A stretch of 64,000 bases of DNA from Pedobacter mucosus (GTDB lineage: Bacteria > Bacteroidota > Bacteroidia > Sphingobacteriales > Sphingobacteriaceae), in assembly GCF_022200785.1 (NCBI RefSeq), contig NZ_CP087585.1, forward strand, positions 558,001-622,000. The letters run 5' to 3'. Made by a program: the position numbers and the translations under genes. Below, in pieces: positions 17,973 through 26,019 of the stretch (positions are counted from its first letter, which is position 1; each line of letters begins with the position of its first letter). Under the pieces are notes generated by a model, which worked only from the letters and a program-made list of their open reading frames with translations, made no database searches and was not told the DNA's origin.

Positions 17973-19241
17973 ATGAGCAAGTTTTTATACGGAATAGATT
18001 TTGGTACTACTAATTCAGCACTTTCCATTTACGATGAAGAAAAAGAAGAAATTGTTGATACCATTTCAATTCCATCATTAATATACTTCACTGAAACCAA
18101 AAGTTCCATAGAAGGAGATAGCCATATTGTGGGGGAAAACGCAATTGAAGCCTATTTAAGCGATGGGATGAAGGGTCGATTTATTAAATCTATAAAGCAA
18201 ATTCTTTCCAGGACTACTTTCACAGAAACTAGGATTCACAATAGAAGGTATAACGCTTCGGATTTAGTAACCTTGATTTTAAAAGATTTAAAAGAAAAAG
18301 CAGATAAAATTATTGGTCAAGATTGTAAAAAAGCGGTAATTGGTCGCCCTGTTTTTTTTGATGATGATAATACAATGAAAGACACTTTGGCTCAAACCAG
18401 ACTTCAAAGGGCTGCAGAAAATGCTGGCTTTTCTGAAGTTCGATTTCAGTTTGAACCTATAGGGGCTGCATTCGCATATGAAAAAAGTATTACAAAAAAA
18501 GAGCGGGTTTTAGTTGCAGATTTAGGTGGAGGAACAACAGATTTTACCTACTTAATTTTAGACCCAGAGAAGGTTGGAAGCAAAAATAGAAAAAATGATA
18601 TGATTGCTTCTGGAGGTATTTACATTGGAGGAGATAGTTTGGATTCTGCCTTTATGTGGGACAAAGGAACGCCATATTTCGGAAAAAATACCCAGTACGA
18701 AGCTACGCCAGGAAAAATTTTAACTGTGCCTAAATCGCTCTTTGCAAATATTTGTACCTGGGATAAAATGAACTTTTTTAACGGATTAAAAATTAAAAAA
18801 GACATCGAAGATTATTATTATTATTCAGGTAACGATCCTAAGTTCAAAAATCTCATTACGTTAATTGAGAACAATTTGGGATATTCTTTTTTCCGATCAA
18901 TTGAGAAAACTAAAATTGAATTATCGGATCAGGAAGTTTCTAAATTTGCCTATTCGAATATGGAAATAGATATAGATGAGGAAATATCGCTTGCTCAATA
19001 TAATTCGATCATCGAAAAAGATATTAATAAAATTGAAGTTTATTTAAACGGATTTATGGATTTGCACAAGATTAATGCTGAAGAAATAGATTGTTTATTT
19101 TTAACTGGAGGAACTTCGATGGTTTCTGCAGTGCAAAATTTATTTAAAACCAGGTTTCCGCACATTCCATTAAACTCTGGAGATAACTTTAAAAGTGTAG
19201 CAAAAGGATTGGCATTAAGCGGCTATTTATTTGAAGATTGA
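17973..19241 (+). CDS. Hsp70-like ATPase (YegD type)
   Basis: A 422-residue protein with an Hsp70/actin nucleotide-binding fold only: phosphate-1 loop GIDFGTTNSALS at the N-terminus, phosphate-2 loop VADLGGGTTDFTY (about residues 180-190) and adenosine motif LTGGTSMVSAV near 380. It lacks the substrate-binding domain of DnaK, which is the hallmark of YegD-type proteins. No co-chaperone gene is adjacent. Its cellular role is unknown in this family. Confidence 0.88.
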   Translation: MSKFLYGIDFGTTNSALSIYDEEKEEIVDTISIPSLIYFTETKSSIEGDSHIVGENAIEAYLSDGMKGRFIKSIKQILSRTTFTETRIHNRRYNASDLVTLILKDLKEKADKIIGQDCKKAVIGRPVFFDDDNTMKDTLAQTRLQRAAENAGFSEVRFQFEPIGAAFAYEKSITKKERVLVADLGGGTTDFTYLILDPEKVGSKNRKNDMIASGGIYIGGDSLDSAFMWDKGTPYFGKNTQYEATPGKILTVPKSLFANICTWDKMNFFNGLKIKKDIEDYYYYSGNDPKFKNLITLIENNLGYSFFRSIEKTKIELSDQEVSKFAYSNMEIDIDEEISLAQYNSIIEKDINKIEVYLNGFMDLHKINAEEIDCLFLTGGTSMVSAVQNLFKTRFPHIPLNSGDNFKSVAKGLALSGYLFED

Positions 19242-19254
19242 AAATAGGTTTTCT

Positions 19255-20031
19255 TTAATTGGAGTAAGCAAATTGTAAGGGTGAAATGCCTTTATACCTA
19301 CGAAAAGTGGTGTTGAAGTTAGCGGTATTTGGAAATCCTAAAATCTCCGCTATTTCTTCAATTGAGTGTTCACTGTGAATTAATAGTTCTTCGGCTTCTC
19401 TGATTATTCGCTCTTTCAGCAACACAGCAAGGCTTTTACTTAATACCCGACCTAAAAAAACGTTTAACCTTCTAGGGCTCATACCCATTCCTTCAGCATA
19501 GAATTTTATGGATTTTTCTCTTTTATAAAATTGTTCCAATATAGCCCTAAATCGAAGTGCCAATTGTAATTCATCTAAAGTTAAAACGGCGAGATAACCA
19601 TTCAAGCCAGCCGTTATGCCTAAAATTAAGGATAAATATTGTGCAAGAATGGCAATTTCTTTTTCTGCTTCAATCTCTTTTTTGAGGTGCTCTAACAAAC
19701 TATAAGTTTTTACCGCTATTGGCTCATCTAAATCTTTAAACGAAAGCGTTAAAAAAAGATTTTTTGCTAGTGGATCTAAATGTTGTTGTAGAAATTCTGC
19801 ATACAAAATACAGCTAAAGCTAAGCCAATAGCCGAATGTAACCTCTCCATCTAGCCTTATAATACCTTCTTCTGGAATAAAAAATACCCGGTTGGGTTGA
19901 ATGGCATAATCTCCAGAGTCCATATGTAACGACCCTTTACCCTCTTTTACAATAAGTATCCTTAATGGATATACCGCTTTTAATCCTAACTCTTTTTTGT
20001 AAATGCCTTTGAAAATATCCAGTTGAATCAT
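19255..20031 (-). CDS. AraC-family transcriptional regulator
   Basis: A 258-residue protein with an N-terminal cupin-like sensor half (about 1-150) and a C-terminal double helix-turn-helix (about 165-257) ending GFPNTANFNTTFRRYKGISPLQFAYSN, the AraC signature. It ends 13 bases from the convergent Hsp70-like gene. No divergent metabolic target adjoins it, so its regulon is unknown. Confidence 0.9.
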   Translation of the reverse strand: MIQLDIFKGIYKKELGLKAVYPLRILIVKEGKGSLHMDSGDYAIQPNRVFFIPEEGIIRLDGEVTFGYWLSFSCILYAEFLQQHLDPLAKNLFLTLSFKDLDEPIAVKTYSLLEHLKKEIEAEKEIAILAQYLSLILGITAGLNGYLAVLTLDELQLALRFRAILEQFYKREKSIKFYAEGMGMSPRRLNVFLGRVLSKSLAVLLKERIIREAEELLIHSEHSIEEIAEILGFPNTANFNTTFRRYKGISPLQFAYSN

Positions 20032-20234
20032 ATATAAAACCGAGCTATCAATATTACAGTTTCAGAATATTAGAGTTAATATTACAACTTTGGTTACAAT
20101 TTCTAGTTATGAATAAATACGGTATTATATTTAAAATCATATTCAAACTAGCTGATCGTAATTAATAAATTCTATCATAGAACGGGAACAATCAATAAGT
20201 TGTTGCATCATGAAAGCGGTTTAAAGTATTGTAA

Positions 20235-20816
20235 TTACCTCTTTAATGCCAAATTCTTTTTGATTCTACTTAGGGTTTCTGGTGTAAAACCAAGGTAAGA
20301 AGCAATTAGATTTTGCGGAATGCGTTTGATAACATGAGGGTTTGACTCTGCTAAATTTAAATATTTTTCTTCTGCTGTATGAGAAATGGCGCTCATTAAT
20401 CGGCGCTCTTTTGTAACCAAACTGTTTTGAAAAAGAATACGGAAATACCTATCCATTATCGGAACAGCTAGTGTTAATCTATCATAATCTACGAGGGAAA
20501 TCATCATCAGTTCTGAATCTTCAATCGCATCAATATTAAATACAGCTGGTACGCCCGATAGGAAACTATTAAGATCTGATACCCACCAGCCTTCCCAACC
20601 AAAAATACTTATATGCTCATTTCCCTTTTCATCTATGTTGTAAGAGCGGAGTAAGCCTTTTGCAACAAACGCAAGGTGTTTACAAACGTCGCCTTCCTGC
20701 AGCAGATATTGGCGTTTCCTCAATTTTTTGGAAATGAAAAATGTCGCTATAGCTTCTTGATCTTGATCTGTAAGCAAAACTTTTTCCTGTATTTGGCTTA
20801 AGAGTACATTGATCAT
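20235..20816 (-). CDS. Crp/Fnr-family transcriptional regulator
   Basis: A 193-residue regulator with an N-terminal cyclic-nucleotide-binding-like beta roll (KRQYLLQEGDVCKHLAFVAKGLLRSY) and a C-terminal winged helix. The recognition helix contains ETLSR (Glu180, Ser183, Arg184), the same E-x-x-S-R pattern with which FNR reads TTGAT half-sites. The N-terminal Fe-S cysteine set of true FNR is absent, so oxygen sensing is not implied. A perfect TTGAT-N4-ATCAA box lies 68 bases upstream of its start, suggesting autoregulation and control of the divergent reductase. Confidence 0.9.
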   Translation of the reverse strand: MINVLLSQIQEKVLLTDQDQEAIATFFISKKLRKRQYLLQEGDVCKHLAFVAKGLLRSYNIDEKGNEHISIFGWEGWWVSDLNSFLSGVPAVFNIDAIEDSELMMISLVDYDRLTLAVPIMDRYFRILFQNSLVTKERRLMSAISHTAEEKYLNLAESNPHVIKRIPQNLIASYLGFTPETLSRIKKNLALKR

Positions 20817-20884
20817 ACAGTTGTATTAATTTTTGATAACAAAGATAGATTATTACTCATATCTTTTTAAAGGTAAAATTACGC

Positions 20885-20898
20885 TTGATACAGATCAA
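20885..20898. promoter_or_regulatory. Perfect FNR-type operator TTGAT-N4-ATCAA
   Basis: TTGATACAGATCAA, extended by C/G to a 6-bp inverted repeat, lies between the divergent Crp/Fnr regulator and the reductase gene. Its centre is about 56 bases upstream of the centre of the -7 element at 20944, close to the -61.5 spacing from the start of transcription used by class I CRP/FNR activators. The neighbouring regulator has the matching E-x-x-S-R recognition helix. Confidence 0.6.
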
Positions 20899-20943
20899 GT
20901 TTATTACTTGACTTAGAACATTATTCTGTTGCATAGGTTCTAA

Positions 20944-20951
20944 TATCTTTG
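20944..20951 (+). promoter_or_regulatory. -7 promoter element for the reductase gene
   Basis: TATCTTTG is an exact match to the Bacteroidota -7 consensus TAnnTTTG, 36 bases before the ATG at 20988 and downstream of the FNR-type box. Confidence 0.55.
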
Positions 20952-20987
20952 TAATTCAAATATTGAAATACTATTAAAATAAATATT

Positions 20988-22064
20988 ATGAACGATAAAA
21001 TAGCGCTAGTAGTTGGTGCAAGTGGCGTTACAGGCATTAATTTGGCAGATAAATTAATATCGAAAGGTTGGGAAACATACGGTTTAGCACGTACACCTAA
21101 CTTAGAAATAAAAGGTTTGAAGCCGGTTGCTGCTGATTTGCTAAGTGTGGAAAGTCTTACATCGGCCCTGGCAAATATCAAACCTACACATGTTTACATC
21201 ACCACTTGGATGCGTAATGATACCGAGGCTGAAAACATTAGGGTAAATAGTTTAATGATTCGTAATCTATTGACTGTTTTATCAGAAAAAAAATCTGTTG
21301 AACATGTTGCTTTGGTAACTGGTTTAAAGCATTATTTAGGCCCATTCGAGGCTTATGCGAAAGAAGGATTTTTGCCACTAACACCTTTAAGGGAAGAACA
21401 TCCAAGATTGGATATAGAAAATTTTTACTATGCTCAAGAAGACGAAGTATATGCCGCAGCGGAACGTGATGGCTTTACTTGGAGCATTCATAGGCCGCAT
21501 ACGGTAATTGGTAAAGCCGTTGGAAACGCAATGAACATGGGAACAACGCTTGCAGTTTATGCTACCATTTGTAAAGAAACCGGCCGACCGTTCATTTGGC
21601 CAGGTTCTGCTGCACAATGGAATGGATTATCTGATGTAACCGATGCTCGTGTATTGGCCGAACATTTAATCTGGGCTTCTACAACTGATGCCGCCCGCAA
21701 TGAGGCATTTAACGTGGTAAATGGAGACTATTTTAGGTGGAACTGGTTATGGAATCGCTTAGCTGCATATTTTGGAGTAAAGCCAGTTGGTTTTAATGGT
21801 TCTATTCAATCGCTTGAAAAGGAAATGAAAAACGATGCCGGCATTTGGCAAGAAATTGCTGAAAAGTATCACCTTAAAGAAAAAGAAATAAGTCGCATGG
21901 CAACAGCATGGCATACTGATCTTGATCTTGGTAGACCGATTGAAGTAATGACTGATATGTCGAAAAGCCGAAAGTTAGGATTTACAGTTTTCCAAAATAC
22001 AGAGGAAACATTCTACGATCTTTTTGAACAATTACGTGCTGCGAAACTTATTCCAGCTGAATAA
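20988..22064 (+). CDS. SDR-family reductase, PRISE type (progesterone 5-beta-reductase/iridoid-synthase-like)
   Basis: A 358-residue atypical short-chain reductase. The NAD(P) motif is VVGASGVTGINLA. The family motifs TGLKHYLGPFE, the Tyr of ENFYYAQEDEVY, and WSIHRPHTVIG define the PRISE group, which reduces activated C=C bonds of enones. Normal length. It is divergent from the Crp/Fnr gene with a shared 171-base region containing an FNR-type box and a consensus -7 element, so it is probably that regulator's target. The natural substrate is unknown. Confidence 0.88.
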   Translation: MNDKIALVVGASGVTGINLADKLISKGWETYGLARTPNLEIKGLKPVAADLLSVESLTSALANIKPTHVYITTWMRNDTEAENIRVNSLMIRNLLTVLSEKKSVEHVALVTGLKHYLGPFEAYAKEGFLPLTPLREEHPRLDIENFYYAQEDEVYAAAERDGFTWSIHRPHTVIGKAVGNAMNMGTTLAVYATICKETGRPFIWPGSAAQWNGLSDVTDARVLAEHLIWASTTDAARNEAFNVVNGDYFRWNWLWNRLAAYFGVKPVGFNGSIQSLEKEMKNDAGIWQEIAEKYHLKEKEISRMATAWHTDLDLGRPIEVMTDMSKSRKLGFTVFQNTEETFYDLFEQLRAAKLIPAE

Positions 22065-22072
22065 TAAATTAA

Positions 22073-22105
22073 TAAATAAGCCGCTAAATTTACGCGGCTT
22101 ATTTA
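22073..22105. terminator. Terminator between convergent genes
   Basis: A 12-bp perfect stem (22073-22084 with 22094-22105, TAAATAAGCCGC) with a 9-base loop and A/T-rich flanks on both sides. It serves the reductase and the convergent lipoprotein gene. Confidence 0.75.
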
Positions 22106-22123
22106 TTATAAATTTTTGATGTT

Positions 22124-22642
22124 TTAATTTGCGATAATAATTTTCAAGCTATCAGGAATCGTAATTCCACTTATACCAGTAGAATTATATTTGATCGTGT
22201 AGGATCCTGCTTTTATTATCGCATATGCTTTCGTAAGGTCAAAATTAACCGAAATACTATCATTTGTTTTTAAAGATTGATAACTATTTGCTGGAGGCGG
22301 CATCATCCTTTTAGCCATTGGTCCGATAAAATTTGCTTCTGTTCCATCCTGAAAAATTACGTCTAGATATTTGCTCGACAGTGGCTCAAACGGAGTGTGC
22401 CATTTACAAAAAACAGCAGTACTATCTTTGCTGTTAAATACCATAAACTTCAAATTAATTGGGCTCCCAATTTTTGCCTGATTCAATTGCGATATTTTTC
22501 CATTAATCGATTTTTGTTGAGTACTGTCTGACTTTGTTTCATTCGAGTCAATCCCTTGCTTATTTCCTGATAGCTTGGTCGAAGAACCGCAAGAAGCCAG
22601 CATAGCTGAAGAAATTAATAAAATTGTGATCATGTTTTTCAT
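22124..22642 (-). CDS. Lipoprotein resembling an M35-type peptidase propeptide
   Basis: A 172-residue protein with a lipobox (AMLASC) and a Ser/Lys-rich linker to about residue 55. The globular part has features I associate with the N-terminal prodomain of deuterolysin/peptidyl-Lys metalloendopeptidases: FNSKDSTAVFCKWHTPFEPL, FIGPMAKRMMPPP, and SVNFDLTKAYAIIKAGSYTIKY. No HExxH peptidase follows. It may therefore be a stand-alone inhibitor-like domain. The family assignment is by motif memory only. Confidence 0.6.
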   Translation of the reverse strand: MKNMITILLISSAMLASCGSSTKLSGNKQGIDSNETKSDSTQQKSINGKISQLNQAKIGSPINLKFMVFNSKDSTAVFCKWHTPFEPLSSKYLDVIFQDGTEANFIGPMAKRMMPPPANSYQSLKTNDSISVNFDLTKAYAIIKAGSYTIKYNSTGISGITIPDSLKIIIAN

Positions 22643-22739
22643 CCGGCAAAAATATAGTTATTCTACCGGATGTCCGTTCTGAAATAGATTAATTGTATGC
22701 TTAATTTTAGCATAGTTGATCATTCAGAAATTCTACTTA

Positions 22740-23153
22740 CTACGATTTCTGCCTAACAGATCCCAGGCAAACGTCACCTTCGGTAATGCCATTAATCCAG
22801 ACATTTAAAAATTTGATTCTATCTCTGGTCAGAGTTTCGAGGTATATAGATTCGCACATGGGCGCAACAGAGCCATAAGTTCCGCGTTCAGGATATTTAG
22901 AAGCCAACTCTGCATCTCTAAGCTGAATCCAAATTCTTTGGGCATTTTTGAAGTTTTTTATAAATAGTAACTTGTTAGAATAACTCTTTAAAATTTTTTG
23001 ATAAACGACGTTCAGATCTTTATCGGCTTTTTTATAATCAGAAAACGCTTTCATATTCATTGCGGTTTGCGATTGAGCAAAACTTGGCGTTACATAAATA
23101 ACTGCCATAACCAGGAACGAAATTAGAAATTTATAGAATCGCGAATTGCTCAT
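22740..23153 (-). CDS. Exported DUF1311 (LprI-like) protein
   Basis: A 137-residue protein with a signal peptide ending about residue 27 (SFAQS). The mature part shows the DUF1311 pattern: KADKDLNVVYQKIL, then a helix with AQRIWIQLRDAE, and late cysteines (PMCESIYLETLTRDRIKFL, DVCLG). The domain is related to lysozyme inhibitor LprI; inhibition is not shown for this branch. It is 97 bases upstream of the preceding lipoprotein gene on the same strand. Confidence 0.8.
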   Translation of the reverse strand: MSNSRFYKFLISFLVMAVIYVTPSFAQSQTAMNMKAFSDYKKADKDLNVVYQKILKSYSNKLLFIKNFKNAQRIWIQLRDAELASKYPERGTYGSVAPMCESIYLETLTRDRIKFLNVWINGITEGDVCLGSVRQKS

Positions 23154-23386
23154 AATAACAGGTTTTAAGTTGACTATTCTTTACAAACGACAAATAGATT
23201 TTTTTGTTTTTTGCTTATTGATTTGTTTGATCAACTTTTCTTTCTTCTAATGATGTAATGTTCGAGTATGAAAAGACAAAGATTTCGATCGATTTTTATT
23301 CAAAATAAAAACGTAACAACTAATTTACAATTTTACTAAAACCTTTTATCAAGTTCAGATGTATGTTATCAACAAGAATACACACA

Positions 23387-23581
23387 ATGAGGAAAGGTAG
23401 AATTACCCAGGCTAACCCATCTGAAATCAGGGGATTTATACAAGATGAAAATGAGCAAGAGATTTCATTCATCTTAAATAATTTAGATGCAAATATTAAT
23501 GTTACAGATAATGTTCTTTTTGAAATCCAGTTAACCGAATTCGGTTTAACAGCAACAAACATAAAATTATCTACAAATTAG
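23387..23581 (+). CDS. Small OB-fold/cold-shock-like protein
   Basis: A 64-residue protein when started at ATG 23387 (an in-frame ATG at 23363 adds eight residues). The pattern MRKGRITQ...IRGFIQDENEQEISFILNNL...DNVLFEIQLTEFGLTATNI follows the cold-shock fold, with GFIQDE in place of the RNP1 GFGFI motif. The nucleic-acid-binding aromatics are reduced, so binding is uncertain. It stands alone between two minus-strand units. Confidence 0.6.
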   Translation: MRKGRITQANPSEIRGFIQDENEQEISFILNNLDANINVTDNVLFEIQLTEFGLTATNIKLSTN

Positions 23582-23604
23582 TTTAAGAAATATTCTTTCT
23601 TAAA
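23582..23604 (+). terminator. Short hairpin after the OB-fold gene
   Basis: A 9-bp perfect stem TTTAAGAAA (23582-23590 with 23596-23604) starts directly after the stop codon. There is no strong T-run, so the terminator call is tentative. Confidence 0.4.
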
Positions 23605-23680
23605 TATAATAAGCATTAATCACTTCAAACAAATTTATCTGGCGTTAATGGAAGATCGCGTAGTCTTTTGCCAGTTGCGT

Positions 23681-23750
23681 TAAAAAAATAAAGTAAGGCT
23701 CAAAAACCAATAAGTAGATTAATTACTATTATTGATTTTGTACGCCTTAC
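23681..23750 (-). terminator. Long hairpin terminator of the Hint operon
   Basis: GTAAGGC at 23693-23699 pairs with GCCTTAC at 23744-23750, and most of the interior also pairs (CAAAA with TTTTG, TAG with CTA). Read on the minus strand it runs into TTTATTTTTTT. It lies 67 bases after the stop of the Hint-domain gene. Confidence 0.65.
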
Positions 23751-23816
23751 CTTAAAAATCTTCTATATGATATTGGATTAACCTTTTCAGTTTAAATCAT
23801 CATTATTTTATTAATA

Positions 23817-24815
23817 CTATTTCTGCATCACCATTACGCCGTTCATAATAAACGTATTTCCAGCATCTGCTACAATATTAAACACCTTTTGTGTGCCACC
23901 CGCTGCTTCGTTCTTTTTTAATACAAGGTAAGGCTCATATTTTCCACTTTTTTCATTTAAACAAAGAATCTCGTCACCTATGTTTACCTCCCCAATTTTT
24001 ACTTTTCCACTCATGGTATTCATAGGATGGTTAGGCGTTGCCTTAATAATTTTTGTGCTCAACTTTACTAGTGTACCTGTTTCACTTTCGCTTTTTTGAG
24101 CAGAAATAAGCACCAAGCTAGTGATGGCGTAGTTTTTGGCTTCGTGAACTGTAAGTTCCTTAACTTTAACAATCGTTGCAGCTTTGCTTATTGGGTCAAT
24201 GGTCATTACCTCATCTCCCGAAACTACATCTTTTAACATTTTGCTTTTGCCGCCTGCCATTGCTACAATTTCTTCTCCCGGAAAACAAATATCGCTACCA
24301 TAGGTTCCGGCTTCTTCTGAAAGATTTTTACCTGCATTAAGCACTTTGTATTGTTGAAAAGCAAGCTCTTTAGATAAGATATATGAAAGTTTTAAAATGA
24401 AGTTTTTTTCTTCTTTGTTGATGTTATCTACATCCTGAAAATATTTCTCCCAAACTTTACTTTCTGCGGTAAAATCTGGAACAAGGGCTTTATACAACTT
24501 GCCCGTTTCGGTAGTATAAAAAACCATTAACCCAATTTCCTGCATCCCTTCTTTGGCAATAAGCTTATAAAGATCTATCCTTTTTTTAAGCCCATCATCT
24601 CCGGTAATAAAATATGGCTTACGCGATTCGTACCTGTCGAGCACATAACTATTTTCGATTTTTACATAACTGTCTTTATCCAAATCAGCAATAGTAAAGG
24701 TTTTAGCCTTTTCGTATTCTGCCAGGGTAATCGGTCGTGGATTAGTTGCTTTTTGCTGCGCTACTGCTAAAGTTGCGGTAATAGAAAAAAGTAAGGAAAA
24801 TATAAGTTTTTTCAT
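23817..24815 (-). CDS. Exported protein with C-terminal Hint (hedgehog/intein) domain
   Basis: A 332-residue protein from ATG 24815, chosen because it begins the signal peptide (cut near VAQQ, residue 19). A domain of about 155 residues of unknown type precedes a Hint domain that starts at Cys177 (SDICFPGEEIV) and includes VSGDEVMTID and the block-B motif ATPNHPM. The end is NTFIMNGVMVMQK. The terminal His-Asn of inteins is missing and nothing follows, so only hedgehog-like N-terminal cleavage or transfer is possible. It starts 11 bases after the aminotransferase stop, third in an exported-enzyme operon. Confidence 0.85.
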   Translation of the reverse strand: MKKLIFSLLFSITATLAVAQQKATNPRPITLAEYEKAKTFTIADLDKDSYVKIENSYVLDRYESRKPYFITGDDGLKKRIDLYKLIAKEGMQEIGLMVFYTTETGKLYKALVPDFTAESKVWEKYFQDVDNINKEEKNFILKLSYILSKELAFQQYKVLNAGKNLSEEAGTYGSDICFPGEEIVAMAGGKSKMLKDVVSGDEVMTIDPISKAATIVKVKELTVHEAKNYAITSLVLISAQKSESETGTLVKLSTKIIKATPNHPMNTMSGKVKIGEVNIGDEILCLNEKSGKYEPYLVLKKNEAAGGTQKVFNIVADAGNTFIMNGVMVMQK

Positions 24816-24825
24816 AGTTGTTGAT

Positions 24826-26007
24826 TTAGGATAATTCTTTAAAAGCATTAGCAAATATTTTCATTTCAGTCATGGTACCAATACTTACGCGGCACCATTC
24901 CTTTTGATTAAATTTCCAAGTACGAATACTAACGCCTCTTTTATTCATTTCCTGTGAAAAACGCATGCCATCCATCTTCAAAGGAAACATTACAAAATTG
25001 GCAGATGATGGAATGTATTCATATCCCTCTTCCTTCAGAACACTATACAAGTATAATTTCGATGCCATGGTTTTCGCTAAAGCGTCGGTTAAAAAGTCTT
25101 TTTCTCCGTAAGCCACAATTGCTGCGGCAAGCGTAGGTGCTGATAGGCTCATAGCCCCTGTAGAATATTTGGAAAGGTTTCTAATGGTTTCATTCTTTGC
25201 TACAATGTATCCACAACGTAAACCTGCAAAGCCGTAAAGTTTAGAAAAAGTTCGGGCGACAATCACATTATGACCAGTTTTTATACAATTAATCATGCTT
25301 GCGGCTTGAGGATCGGGCAGATAATCAATATAAGCCTCATCAACAAAAACCGGAATTTTCTGACTAACGCGTTCGCAAAATGACTTTAGTTTTTCTGTAT
25401 CTAAAATGGTAGCGGTTGGATTATTTGGGTTGCAGATATAGACTAATGCCGTTTTACTATTGATGCTGGCTTCCATAGCTTCAAGATCAATTTTATAATC
25501 AGAAGTTAGGGGAATTTTTATCCATTTGGCGCCATGTCTTTCTGCATCCGAGGGTAAATCATTATAAGATGGATCGGCGGAAATGATTTCACCACCATCT
25601 TTGGCATAAAAAAGTGCTGCGGCAAGTAACATTGGAGAGGATCCGGCATCGATCATAATATTATTTTGTTGAATTCCCTCATGGTTTGCAATTTGGTCGG
25701 TCAGTTCCCTCATGCGCATAAATGGATATTGATAACTGCTATTAAGCGCTTTTTTCATTGCTTTTTTAGCTGCTGTTGATGGACCAAATGGGTTTTCGTT
25801 TGCAGATAATCTCGCCTTGATAACAGTTTTTAATTCTGCAGCTTTTAGTAAACTGGACTGATCTGCAAAGCGATCACTCATAAATCCCTGACTTAAGGAT
25901 TTCGGCATTGCGGCCAGTTTGTTCAGGGTGCCAGAGAAAAAAGTTGCTGCTCCTGCAAGCAAGGCGGTCGATTTGATCCAGCTGCGGCGGTTAAGTTGGT
26001 TAGCCAT
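24826..26007 (-). CDS. Tat-exported class I/II aminotransferase (HisC-like)
   Basis: A 393-residue PLP enzyme. The N-terminus LNRRSWIKSTALLAGAATF is a twin-arginine signal, unusual for an aminotransferase. The fold is that of histidinol-phosphate-type enzymes: ANENPFGPS, YICNPNNPTATIL, VDEAYIDYLPD, and the PLP lysine in RTFSKLYGFAGLRCGY. It lies 12 bases downstream of the amine oxidase. The exported location argues against histidine synthesis; substrate unknown. Confidence 0.88.
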   Translation of the reverse strand: MANQLNRRSWIKSTALLAGAATFFSGTLNKLAAMPKSLSQGFMSDRFADQSSLLKAAELKTVIKARLSANENPFGPSTAAKKAMKKALNSSYQYPFMRMRELTDQIANHEGIQQNNIMIDAGSSPMLLAAALFYAKDGGEIISADPSYNDLPSDAERHGAKWIKIPLTSDYKIDLEAMEASINSKTALVYICNPNNPTATILDTEKLKSFCERVSQKIPVFVDEAYIDYLPDPQAASMINCIKTGHNVIVARTFSKLYGFAGLRCGYIVAKNETIRNLSKYSTGAMSLSAPTLAAAIVAYGEKDFLTDALAKTMASKLYLYSVLKEEGYEYIPSSANFVMFPLKMDGMRFSQEMNKRGVSIRTWKFNQKEWCRVSIGTMTEMKIFANAFKELS

Positions 26008-26019
26008 AGTGTGTTTGGT

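Noticed and set aside
23531..23544. 14-base palindrome AACCGAATTCGGTT
   Set aside because: It lies inside the OB-fold gene and is explained by its codons; no operator role supported.
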